Below are positions 1-5,815 of a stretch of DNA of 7,049 nt, one piece after another. The DNA lies in assembly GCA_900319615.1 (NCBI GenBank), contig ONPE01000176.1:1-7049 (forward strand), given 5' to 3'. Both the position numbers and the translations under genes were made by a program. The DNA comes from an uncultured Eubacteriales bacterium. GTDB taxonomy: Bacteria; Bacillota; Clostridia; Oscillospirales; Acutalibacteraceae. Under the pieces are notes generated by a model. The model was given only the letters and a program-made list of their open reading frames with translations. It was not told the DNA's origin and did no database searches. Positions within the stretch are counted from its first letter, which is position 1. Every line of letters begins with the position of its first letter.

Positions 1-7
1 TATACTA

Positions 8-928
8 TTATAATCTGTTTATCGGAGAGAAGCCTTTCTTCTCGTCGAACTTCATCGAATGGCGGAACTGGGTCGCGGTGTTGGACGCGTCGATGTACTC
101 GAACTGCACCTTGGACATCCCTGAGCGGTCGAAATCGGCGGAGAAGATATCGCTGTCCCCCATCACCACGTGCACGACGGTGTGCTCCACCGGCAGCAGG
201 GCGAAAACATCCCTCGCTATCCTGAGAGCCATGCTGCACACGAAATCCTGCGTAAGGAGGTTGAAGTCCCTCGCGTTCATGGTCTGTCGGGATTCTTCGA
301 GCAGGGCGTCGTTTATAACAAACTCGACCTCCATGCGGTTGGGGTCGTCGGTGCCGAACTCGAAATTCTCGCCGTAGTCGAGCAGATCGTCAAGCGGATT
401 GACCTCGCTTATCAGCTTGAGGTAGGTGTCGATATCGCCTGCGAGCACATCGGGAGCGAGAGAATAGAAATACGCCCATCTGCGCTGATCGTAGCCCTCG
501 GGAGCCACGGGAGATTCAGATACCTTCTTCCAGTCGATCAGCCTGTCGGCGACCTTATGGATAGTTTTGAGAGTGCTGGCGTCTATGCACAGCTTGGCTG
601 CCTTAGCGGCGGTCTTAGCCTTGGAGTTGGTCTTGACCTCTTCTTCGACAGCTTTCTCAGCCTTTGTCTTGGCTTTCGACTTGGTCTCGGTCTTCGCCTT
701 GGTCGTCTTGGTTTCCTTAGCATCCTTCTTCTTGTTGCCGAAGATCTTCTTGGTCTTGACGTAGGATACTCCCGTACCCGGGATGCTTGCGGTACCGGTA
801 ACGCGGCCGCTTGTGTTTATAGAGCCCCTGAGCCCCGGTATGCCGGCGCTCACGCCGATGCCGCTCTTGCTGACATTGAGGCGCACGCCCGGAAGCAGCG
901 AAATAGTCTTGCGAAATCTGAGTCCCAT
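8..928 (-). CDS. DUF4236 domain protein with Lys-rich linker and unknown C-terminal domain
   Basis: The protein is 306 residues and its molecular role is unknown. Residues 1-57 match the DUF4236 pattern: MGLRFRK at the start, a PGVRLNVSKSGIGVS core, then Gly/Ser/Thr-rich beta-type sequence ending in GTGVSY. Residues 61-112 are a low-complexity linker rich in Lys, Ala, Thr and Glu with three KAKT units (77-80, 85-88, 103-106). Residues 113-306 look like a folded, acidic alpha/beta domain (WAYFYSLAPD, FEFGTDDPNRMEVEFVIND, VVHVVMGDSDIFSADFD) that I do not recognise. There is no signal peptide or clear membrane segment, so it is probably cytoplasmic. The reading frame is open upstream to about 1063, but ATG at 928 is chosen because DUF4236 proteins begin with this motif and an AGGAGG lies at 934-939, 5 bases upstream. 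It is divergent from the glycan polymerase gene and has its own promoter. Sure of the domain, unsure of function. Confidence 0.88.
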   Translation of the reverse strand: MGLRFRKTISLLPGVRLNVSKSGIGVSAGIPGLRGSINTSGRVTGTASIPGTGVSYVKTKKIFGNKKKDAKETKTTKAKTETKSKAKTKAEKAVEEEVKTNSKAKTAAKAAKLCIDASTLKTIHKVADRLIDWKKVSESPVAPEGYDQRRWAYFYSLAPDVLAGDIDTYLKLISEVNPLDDLLDYGENFEFGTDDPNRMEVEFVINDALLEESRQTMNARDFNLLTQDFVCSMALRIARDVFALLPVEHTVVHVVMGDSDIFSADFDRSGMSKVQFEYIDASNTATQFRHSMKFDEKKGFSPINRL

Positions 929-933
929 GATGA

Positions 934-939
934 TCCTCC
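934..939 (-). promoter_or_regulatory. Shine-Dalgarno that sets the DUF4236 start
   Basis: On the minus strand AGGAGG precedes ATG at 928 by five bases (ATCAT). It fixes the start at the DUF4236 motif and argues against the longer open frame reaching 1063, whose extra 45 codons cover the promoter. Confidence 0.8.
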
Positions 940-974
940 TGACTTTATTATAAATTGTATAAACTTCTGTATAA

Positions 975-1003
975 TTAATAGCATGATTATCGGGAATTGT
1001 CAA
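975..1003 (-). promoter_or_regulatory. Sigma-A-like promoter of the DUF4236 gene
   Basis: Read on the minus strand, a perfect -35 box TTGACA (1003-998) is followed by exactly 17 bases and then TATTAA (980-975), a 4/6 match to TATAAT. It has an extended-type TG two bases before it (ATGCTATTAA). The predicted start of transcription is near 967-969, giving a leader of about 40 A/T-rich bases that carries the AGGAGG site. Seen directly in sequence; activity is inferred. Confidence 0.65.
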
Positions 1004-1056
1004 GGCGGTCGCGCATATACTACGTACTGTTTTTCGATAATACAGATGCACTCTTC

Positions 1057-1085
1057 TTGACAACCGGCGACGTTTGCGTTACGAT
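1057..1085 (+). promoter_or_regulatory. Probable promoter of the O-antigen ligase-like gene
   Basis: A perfect TTGACA at 1057-1062 is followed after exactly 17 bases by TACGAT (1080-1085), a 4/6 match to the -10 consensus. Transcription would begin near 1092, leaving a leader of about 67 bases before ATG at 1159. The leader holds a small hairpin (AGCCC at 1117-1121 and GGGCT at 1126-1130, loop CGAA) whose role, if any, is unknown. The -35 is 53 bases from the -35 of the divergent DUF4236 promoter, so one regulator could act on both; no clear operator was seen. Confidence 0.5.
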
Positions 1086-1158
1086 AATGGACGGTAACGA
1101 TTTTTCAGATTGCCGCAGCCCCGAAGGGCTTTACATCTATATAATAAGGTCTGAGTAT

Positions 1159-2334
1159 ATGAATACCGAACAAATCAACGGCGGCGATAAGCCGCAGAAC
1201 AAAAAATACACGGCGGCGAACTCGCTGATAAACTACTATTTAGCGATCATGTTCACCTTCTTCCCCCTCTTCCTCACCGACCAGTACGCCCACGCGAGGA
1301 CGGACAAGTTCTGGCTGTTCGTGATACTGACGGCGGTCACCGTTGTAGCCGTGGGGATATGCAGAGGCATCGAGATCAGCGAGGCGAGACGTATAGGAGA
1401 GAAACAATCCTTCCTTCTGCCGCTGAACGTGACGGATATCTTCATGCTGTGCTTTGTCGGCTTCGCGGCGATATCCACGATCATCTCACAGCATCCGTAT
1501 GAGGCCTTCTTCGCCTTCGGATGCAGGGACAACGGACTCTTCCTGCTGATATTCTATATGCTGATGTACTTTGCCGTAACGCGGAACTACGTCAGGAAGG
1601 ACTATGTCTTCGCAGGTTACCTGATTGCGTCGTGCATAGTGGCGCTGCTGACGGTGCTCAACTTCTACTACATCGACCCGCTGAACATCATGGCGGGCTA
1701 CGATGAGGAGACGATACTCGACTTCGGCTCCACCATCGGCAACAAAAACATCATCGCGACCTATATGTGCGTGTTCCTGCCGGTGGCGGTCGGGCTGTTC
1801 GTGGTATCCGAAAAGCGCTTTATGCGGATACTCTCGGGCGTGGCGATAGTCTTCGCCTACACGGGGCTTATCTGCGCCGACTCGACGTCCGACATCCTCG
1901 GTCTGGCGGTCATCCTGCCGGTGATGCTGATATTCTTCTCGCGCAGCTTCGGGTACCTCAAAAGATACCTGCTCGCGCTGACGATAGCGTTCGCATCCGG
2001 CAAGCTGCTGCAGATATTCTCGCTGTTCGATCTCAGGGACAAAGGCTTCGAGTTCATGCAGTCGTTCCTGATAAACAGTCCGCTGATATACATCCTGATC
2101 GCGGTATGCGGCGGCGGATGGCTGCTGATGTGCTTTATCGGCAAAAACGGCGAGCCGGCTTATCCGGCAAAGCTGATGCAGGGTATCTTCATCGCGCTGT
2201 TCGCGGCGGCTGTTATCGCTGCCGTAGGCGCCTTTATCTACTACAGCTTCATCGACCTCGAGAGCGACATCGGCGAATTTGAGAAGCTGCTGCGCTTCGA
2301 CGACTACTGGGGCACACACCGCGGCTTCATGTGA
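1159..2334 (+). CDS. O-antigen ligase/polymerase-like membrane protein, N-terminal part (frameshifted)
   Basis: This 391-residue reading frame is the first three quarters of a polytopic membrane protein of the O-antigen ligase / Wzy_C group, which joins or polymerises lipid-linked glycans at the outer face of the membrane. About eleven hydrophobic segments are visible (roughly 24-41, 52-69, 92-110, 126-141, 149-170, 196-216, 223-240, 245-260, 268-288, 304-327, 341-363). GNKNIIATYM at 195-204 corresponds to the GNPN-type motif typical of this family. ATG at 1159 is preferred because AAGGT lies about eight bases upstream and the predicted promoter is at 1057-1085; the frame is open back to 997 and an ATG exists at 1087 without an SD. 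It ends at TGA 2332-2334 in mid-domain, just after WGTHRGFM, where relatives continue with Trp-Arg and the catalytic loop. In Gram-positives the product would be a capsule or wall-linked polysaccharide, not true O-antigen. Confidence 0.82.
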   Translation: MNTEQINGGDKPQNKKYTAANSLINYYLAIMFTFFPLFLTDQYAHARTDKFWLFVILTAVTVVAVGICRGIEISEARRIGEKQSFLLPLNVTDIFMLCFVGFAAISTIISQHPYEAFFAFGCRDNGLFLLIFYMLMYFAVTRNYVRKDYVFAGYLIASCIVALLTVLNFYYIDPLNIMAGYDEETILDFGSTIGNKNIIATYMCVFLPVAVGLFVVSEKRFMRILSGVAIVFAYTGLICADSTSDILGLAVILPVMLIFFSRSFGYLKRYLLALTIAFASGKLLQIFSLFDLRDKGFEFMQSFLINSPLIYILIAVCGGGWLLMCFIGKNGEPAYPAKLMQGIFIALFAAAVIAAVGAFIYYSFIDLESDIGEFEKLLRFDDYWGTHRGFM

Positions 2335-2711
2335 GGTTCGATATTCTGCATCGCTTCTTCGGCTCCGGCCCCGACACGCTGTACTACGTCTTTGAGCCGC
2401 ATTTTGCTGAGCTTTCGGAGCGCTTCGGCGACGGCTCCACCGACTGCGCGCACAACGAATTCATCAACTACCTTGTGACTCAGGGAGCGCTCGGGCTGGT
2501 CTCGTATATCGGCATGATGGGCTCGGCGATATTCTCGGGTCTCAAAACGGCGAAAAAGGAGCCGATCACGCTGGTGTTCATCAGCGCGGTGATCTGCTAT
2601 CTCGCCCAGTCGGTCGTGAACCTGTACAACCCTATCGTCACCCCGTACCTGTTTATCTTCCTCGCGCTTACTGAGGCGATGACTCGAGGGGCAAAAAAGG
2701 CTTCCCTTTGA
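2331..2711 (+). CDS. O-antigen ligase/polymerase-like protein, C-terminal part (out of frame)
   Basis: This frame carries the missing end of the same protein. It contains the large extracellular loop with GSGPDT (residues 11-16) and AHNEFINYLVTQGALGL (40-56). The His of AHNE matches the conserved loop histidine of the WaaL/Wzy_C family; in a restored protein of about 517 residues it would be His432. Three more hydrophobic segments follow (about 45-68, 80-97, 102-117). The GTG at 2331 that opens the frame is not a credible start: there is no SD before it and it begins mid-domain. Inserting one G after position 2333 gives ATG TGG AGG TTC (Met-Trp-Arg-Phe), which fuses both parts in frame with the expected Trp. 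The last codons and the TGA stop lie in CTTCCCTTTGAGGGGA, which resembles the palindromic repeat at 6952-6971, so the tail (KKASL) may be repeat-derived. Either a pseudogene or a sequence error. Confidence 0.8.
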   Translation: MRFDILHRFFGSGPDTLYYVFEPHFAELSERFGDGSTDCAHNEFINYLVTQGALGLVSYIGMMGSAIFSGLKTAKKEPITLVFISAVICYLAQSVVNLYNPIVTPYLFIFLALTEAMTRGAKKASL

Positions 2712-2715
2712 GGGG
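2682..2715 (+). repeat. Degenerate pieces of the CTCGAGGGG palindromic repeat at the 3' end of the polymerase gene
   Basis: ACTCGAGGGG at 2682-2691 and CTTCCCTTTGAGGGGA at 2701-2716 both resemble the centre of the palindrome at 6952-6971. The second piece spans the stop codon of the membrane protein gene. The match is by eye and short, so common origin is likely but not proven. Confidence 0.4.
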
Positions 2716-2746
2716 ATACCGATTAACGCTACGTAACAATAACAGT

Positions 2747-2886
2747 GTCATTGCGAAGCCCTCGACACGCGTGTCAGGGCTGTGGCAATCCCCTTGTCAT
2801 TAATGGCTTGAACAGTAAAATTCTGCTCCTATCAGGGGGATTCCCACGGTCGCACGACACACGTGTCGATGCTCCCTCGGAATGAC
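2747..2886. repeat. 140-base imperfect inverted-repeat element (MITE-like or REP-like)
   Basis: The left arm (2747-2793) starts GTCATTGCGAAGCC and ends GTGGCAATCCCC. The right arm (2836-2886), read in reverse complement, starts GTCATTCCGAGGGAGC and ends GTGGGAATCCCC. The arms align over nearly their whole length with a few mismatches and small gaps, and a 43-base A/T-rich middle separates them. Each arm has a nested hairpin: AGCCCT, then the perfect palindrome GACACGCGTGTC (2764-2775), then AGGGCT on the left, and CGACAC/GTGTCG around AC on the right. It has no coding capacity. The GTCATTGCGA...GTGGCAATCC form resembles dispersed intergenic repeats I recall from gut Clostridia; that is memory, not a search. 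It sits between the convergent polymerase and DUF896 genes. Confidence 0.75.
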
Positions 2887-2918
2887 GACGAATACGAAAT
2901 CCGAATTAATCGGCGGTT

Positions 2919-2933
2919 GCTCGAGGGGAAGGC
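2919..2933 (+). repeat. Half copy of the CTCGAGGGGAAGG repeat
   Basis: GCTCGAGGGGAAGGC at 2919-2933 equals the right half of the palindromic repeat at 6952-6971 (CTCGAGGGGAAGG), with a C on its 3' side as in the minus-strand reading there. It lies just before the long hairpin at 2935-2997. Only half of the palindrome is present. Confidence 0.5.
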
Positions 2934-2934
2934 T

Positions 2935-2997
2935 GAATAACACATAAACGCTCACAGTGATGAACTCACCGTGAGCGTTATCTTTTTCGTGTTATTC
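2935..2997. terminator. Long two-part hairpin, probable bidirectional terminator
   Basis: The inner stem pairs AACGCTCAC (2947-2955) with GTGAGCGTT (2971-2979), and continues past one mismatch with GTGA/TCAC around a five-base loop. An outer stem pairs GAATAACAC (2935-2943) with GTGTTATTC (2989-2997), its last base lying in the DUF896 stop codon. On the plus strand the inner stem is followed by ATCTTTTTC, a good U-run for ending transcription from the polymerase side. On the minus strand it is followed by a weaker TTTATGTGTT. It lies between two convergent genes, so a shared terminator is the natural reading. Confidence 0.8.
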
Positions 2998-3239
2998 TAC
3001 TGTTCGAAATCTGACGGTTTGACCTTTCCGTCCTCCATCGCCTCTTTGAGGGATTTGACAGTGCCGTCGGGATACTCGACGTCGACGTTGTCGAGGCGCT
3101 GACGCACCTGCTCGCGAAAACCCTTGAGATAAATCGCGTAGAGCTCCTTTTGGCGCCTCTGCTCCTCATCGGTGAGCCCCTCTTCCCTCTTCTTCTTAGC
3201 GAGGGCGTTGATCTCCTTCAACAGATCCTGATATTCCAT
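2997..3239 (-). CDS. DUF896 (YnzC-type) small protein
   Basis: The product is 80 residues and matches the DUF896 family of small Bacillota proteins, of which B. subtilis YnzC is the known example. Seen features are an N-terminal helical pair (LLKEINALAKKKREEGLTDEEQRRQKELYAIYLKGFREQVRQRL, about 6-49) followed by a short NVDVEYPDGT segment, the usual family order. The molecular function is not established; no enzyme motif, signal peptide or membrane segment is visible. ATG at 3239 is chosen because AGGAGG (3252-3247) sits seven bases upstream, inside the last codons of ruvX. The ruvX stop is one base away, so the two are almost surely co-translated. The gene is last in the minus-strand run and is followed at once by the hairpin at 2935-2997. 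The C-terminal 20 residues (SLKEAMEDGKVKPSDFEQ) are somewhat longer than I recall for YnzC. Confidence 0.9.
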   Translation of the reverse strand: MEYQDLLKEINALAKKKREEGLTDEEQRRQKELYAIYLKGFREQVRQRLDNVDVEYPDGTVKSLKEAMEDGKVKPSDFEQ

Positions 3240-3240
3240 T

Positions 3241-3654
3241 TTACTGCCTCCTGCTGTCAAGATAATCCTGCAGAATGATCGAAGCCGCTACGGCGTCGAC
3301 CTTCTGCTTGCGTTTTTTGCCGTACACGCTGCCCGAGCTTAGATACGCATGGGCGGTGATCGTGGTGCCGCGCTCGTCCTGCATATGATACGGCAGCCCG
3401 GTGAGCTCGCCGAGCTTCTCTGCTATTGCTCTGGCTCTCTGCGCGCTCTCGCCCTCGGAGCCGTCCATGTTCCTCGGCAGACCGACCACCAAGATCTCGG
3501 CGTGGGTCTCGCTCGCCTTCTCTGCTATTTTCTCTATCAATTTTTCATCGTTATACTCGGTTATCACGCACAGGGATGAGGCGAGCAAGCCGCCCTTGTC
3601 GGATACGGCGAGACCGGTTCTTGCGTGGCCGAGATCTACGGATAACGCTATCAT
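3241..3654 (-). CDS. ruvX: RuvX/YqgF, RNase H-fold putative Holliday junction resolvase / 16S rRNA processing nuclease
   Basis: The product is 137 residues, the normal size for YqgF/RuvX. Motifs in order: DLGHARTGLAVSD (7-19) with the first catalytic Asp7; VVGLPRNMDGSEGESAQRA (56-74), the strongest family signature; QDERGTT (92-98) with Glu94; and KVDAVAASIILQDYL (118-132) with Asp120. Asp7, Glu94 and Asp120 are the expected acidic triad of the RNase H-like fold. In E. coli and B. subtilis the family is implicated in processing the 5' end of 16S rRNA; a Holliday junction role was the earlier proposal. The usual DERLTT reads DERGTT here, a mild oddity. ATG at 3654 has a GAGGTG five bases upstream. 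A gap of 57 bases separates it from the transglutaminase gene, with no convincing terminator, so it can share the transcript; TAA overlaps the DUF896 SD region. Confidence 0.95.
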   Translation of the reverse strand: MIALSVDLGHARTGLAVSDKGGLLASSLCVITEYNDEKLIEKIAEKASETHAEILVVGLPRNMDGSEGESAQRARAIAEKLGELTGLPYHMQDERGTTITAHAYLSSGSVYGKKRKQKVDAVAASIILQDYLDSRRQ

Positions 3655-3711
3655 ATAAACACCTCTGTAATAAGGTCGAGATCGCCGCGGACTGATGCCC
3701 TGCGATGACGA

Positions 3712-5028
3712 TCAATAATAATTCAGTTGTACCGCTACGGCGCGGTTGCGGTCGAGGCAGATGTAGCCGACGTTGCTCGAGTCTATGCTGTAGCCCTCGA
3801 GATACCAGTTCACCGAGCCGACATATGAGAAAAAGTGCTGCGGATAGTCGCGGAACAGCAGCGACACCGCCTCATCATAGTCGAGGTCTTCGCCTATATA
3901 GAACACGAAGTACTCTTTGAAGTCTCTCGCCGCCTGAAGCAGGGCGTTCTTCACCTCGGCGCCCTCGTAGTCGTCGAGATTGGCGCACTCGATCTCATAG
4001 CGGTTCATCGAGGTATCGGTGCACTCGGGGACGAACAGATTCATGATATCGGCGTTGATATCCTCATACTCACCGTTTATTTGGTCGTCGGTAAGGTCGT
4101 AGAACATCGGGGCGGTGGTGTGATCCTCCGCCATCTGCGATGTGGTCAGATCGAAGAAGCACCAATGAGCGTAGCTCTCCTCGCGGTCGTCCCAGGTGAC
4201 GTCGGTGGCGTACCACTCGCCGTCGAGCTTGACCTCGTTCCACATATGGAGCTCGTCGGAGGAATAGCCGGTTATATCTACACAGTCTACACCCAAACCG
4301 TTCATCAATAGCTGAAAGGCTCTGGCGTAACCCTCACACACGGCCTTTTTATCTACGAGCGCTCCGTAAGCCGTGAAGATCTCGAGAGGGTTGTTAGAGG
4401 TATCGTCGCGGTTGATTTCGGTATCATACTCGATGCGATCCAGAAGATAATCGTGCACCATGCACTCGCGCTCATATTCGCTGAGTCCGTCGGGGACGGT
4501 CGCGAAGAAGGCGTCCGCAGCGTCGTGCAGAGCTGCGAGCCTCTCACTCACCTCGTCGGGAGAATAGACCGAGTACAGCTGAACAATCGTGAGCTCGGGG
4601 TTGCTGTAATATCCTACGGTGCCGCACGACCAGAAGAAGTCGGGGCGGTCGTCGTTCAGGGCTTTGAGAGTTGTACGCACCTGAGCCTCGGTCAGAGAAA
4701 CGCCCTCAAGCCGTATCTCGGGCATCGGGTAGCGCTGAGCCTCCTCGGAGTACTCGGGCGATATGTCGAGACAGACCTCGTCGAGCTTATCGTAAAGCTG
4801 CTTTTCGCCCTCGAGGGGCAGAGCCTTGTAGGAATAATCGCATATGACGGGAGTGTAGCCCTCGCTGTAGGTCAGCTCCTTTGGCTCTATCTTACGATAC
4901 GGATTTGTGTCGACGATATCGGGATCCCTGATAGTTACGGTACGCCTCACGACCTCTTTGATGATATTGCACGAGCTGAGCGACAGCAAAAGAATAGCTG
5001 TCGTAAGGATGATTAATAATCGTTTCAT
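3712..5028 (-). CDS. Transglutaminase-like lipoprotein
   Basis: The 438-residue product begins with a lipoprotein signal: MKR, a hydrophobic stretch (4-17), and the lipobox LSSC with Cys20 as the lipidated residue. It is therefore expected on the outer face of the membrane. Residues about 180-285 form a transglutaminase-like (papain-fold) domain: ECMVHDYLLDRIEYD (188-202), KKAVCEGYARAFQLLMNGLGVDC (227-249) with Cys231, HMWNEVKLDGEWYATDVTWDD (261-281) with His261 and Asp276. The Cys-His-Asp triad is complete, so peptidase, amidase or cross-linking activity is possible; the substrate cannot be read from the sequence. Residues 21-180 and 300-438 are unrecognised, acidic and Tyr-rich; the two regions share a pattern (DRPDFFWSCGTVGYY at 127-141 and DYPQHFFSYVGSVNWY at 394-409). 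ATG at 5028 lies four bases after the tsaD stop without a strong SD, suggesting translational coupling. It is an unusual passenger between tsaD and ruvX. Confidence 0.9.
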   Translation of the reverse strand: MKRLLIILTTAILLLSLSSCNIIKEVVRRTVTIRDPDIVDTNPYRKIEPKELTYSEGYTPVICDYSYKALPLEGEKQLYDKLDEVCLDISPEYSEEAQRYPMPEIRLEGVSLTEAQVRTTLKALNDDRPDFFWSCGTVGYYSNPELTIVQLYSVYSPDEVSERLAALHDAADAFFATVPDGLSEYERECMVHDYLLDRIEYDTEINRDDTSNNPLEIFTAYGALVDKKAVCEGYARAFQLLMNGLGVDCVDITGYSSDELHMWNEVKLDGEWYATDVTWDDREESYAHWCFFDLTTSQMAEDHTTAPMFYDLTDDQINGEYEDINADIMNLFVPECTDTSMNRYEIECANLDDYEGAEVKNALLQAARDFKEYFVFYIGEDLDYDEAVSLLFRDYPQHFFSYVGSVNWYLEGYSIDSSNVGYICLDRNRAVAVQLNYY

Positions 5029-5032
5029 ATTA

Positions 5033-5815
5033 TCAATACTTGTCTTCGTTTATAGGCAAGGTAGCCACCGCGTTGAGGTCGCTCAAGGCTATATGACCTG
5101 CGAGATACTCGTAGTACGCCTGCGAGCCGACCATAGCGCCGTTGTCGCCGCAAAGGGTTTTCTCCGGCATATAGAGCTTGTATCTGTCGCCGCAGAGCCG
5201 GGTCAGCTCACGGCGCAGCAGGCTGTTAGCGGAGACTCCCCCGGCGATCACCAGCGTGGTGTATCCGAGGTCGTCGGCAGCTCTCAAAAAGTTATCTGTC
5301 AGACAGCCGACCACGGCTTTTCTGTAAGACGCGCAGACGTCGGGTACGGAGAGCTCCTCACCCTTTTGCGAGGCGTTGTGGATAAGGTTTATCACGGCTG
5401 TTTTGAGCCCTGAGAACGAGAAATCATACGGCGAGCCGTCGACCCTCGGACGGGGCATCGGGAAGGCTGAGTCGTCGCCTGTCTCGGCGATCTTGTCGAG
5501 CTCAACGCCGCCCGGATAAGGGATGCCCATAGCGCGCGCTGCTTTGTCGAAGGCTTCGCCCGCGGCGTCGTCGCGCGTCCTGCCTATCACGCGCATATCG
5601 GTGTAATCTCTGACCTCTACTATATGACTGTGACCGCCGGATACCACAAGGCAGAGAAACGGCGGTTTTAATTCTTTATGCGAAATATAATTCGCCGCAA
5701 TATGCGAGCGAAGATGATGGGTAGGCACGAGCGGCTTGCCTGTCGCGAGCGACAAGCCCTTTGCGAAGTTCACGCCCACCAGCAGCGCTCCGATCAGACC
5801 CGGAGCGTAGGTCAC
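5033..5815 (-). CDS. tsaD: TsaD (t6A synthesis), C-terminal part in a second frame
   Basis: This frame holds most of TsaD, which transfers the threonylcarbamoyl group to A37 of ANN-decoding tRNAs together with TsaB and TsaE. Within the frame: YAPGLIGALLVG (3-14); HHLRSH (33-38), whose H34xxxH38 binds the metal; VVSGGHSHI (57-65); DDAAGEAFDKAARAMGIPYPGG (82-103); FSFSGLKTA (132-140); AGGVSANSLL (191-200); and CGDNGAMVG (222-230) with metal-ligand Asp224. All catalytic motifs are intact. The GTG that opens it (5815) lies in DAFAVTYAPG and is not a natural start: coding sequence in this frame extends back to about 5827, where it meets the other frame. The true N-terminus is in the fragment 5676-6008. 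TGA at 5033-5035 is four bases from the start of the lipoprotein gene. As written it is a broken gene; see the junction entry. Confidence 0.9.
   Translation of the reverse strand: MTYAPGLIGALLVGVNFAKGLSLATGKPLVPTHHLRSHIAANYISHKELKPPFLCLVVSGGHSHIVEVRDYTDMRVIGRTRDDAAGEAFDKAARAMGIPYPGGVELDKIAETGDDSAFPMPRPRVDGSPYDFSFSGLKTAVINLIHNASQKGEELSVPDVCASYRKAVVGCLTDNFLRAADDLGYTTLVIAGGVSANSLLRRELTRLCGDRYKLYMPEKTLCGDNGAMVGSQAYYEYLAGHIALSDLNAVATLPINEDKY

Noticed and set aside
170..1060. 296-codon open frame on the plus strand opposite the DUF4236 gene
   Set aside because: It is antisense to a gene with a recognised domain, promoter and SD, has no family likeness, and crosses the intergenic promoter region. 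It is open because of codon bias on the other strand.
1140..1145. TATAAT just before the membrane protein gene as a promoter -10
   Set aside because: The position 17 bases upstream is AGCCCC, not a -35, and the start would fall almost on the RBS. The 1057-1085 pair is better.
997..1158. 54-residue N-terminal extension of the membrane protein
   Set aside because: It would start at a TTG within the divergent promoter and upstream of the gene's own predicted promoter. ATG 1159 has the SD.
1486..2319. 277-codon open frame on the minus strand opposite the membrane protein
   Set aside because: Its Arg/His/Gln/Glu-rich composition is the shadow of a hydrophobic gene; no SD or motif.
2331..2711. 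Separate gene starting at GTG 2331 and coupled by GTGA overlap
   Set aside because: No SD precedes it, and it starts inside a conserved family region; one added base restores a family-typical full-length protein.
2747..2886. CRISPR array or tRNA in the intergenic region
   Set aside because: The repeats are inverted, only two in number and unequal; there is no spacer pattern and no cloverleaf with a T-loop.
3835..4311. 158-codon open frame on the plus strand inside the lipoprotein gene
   Set aside because: Hydrophobic shadow of the acidic transglutaminase gene, with no RBS and no domain; the catalytic triad lies on the other strand.
4453..5016. 187-codon open frame on the plus strand inside the lipoprotein gene
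   Set aside because: Antisense shadow with no recognisable motif and no start signal.
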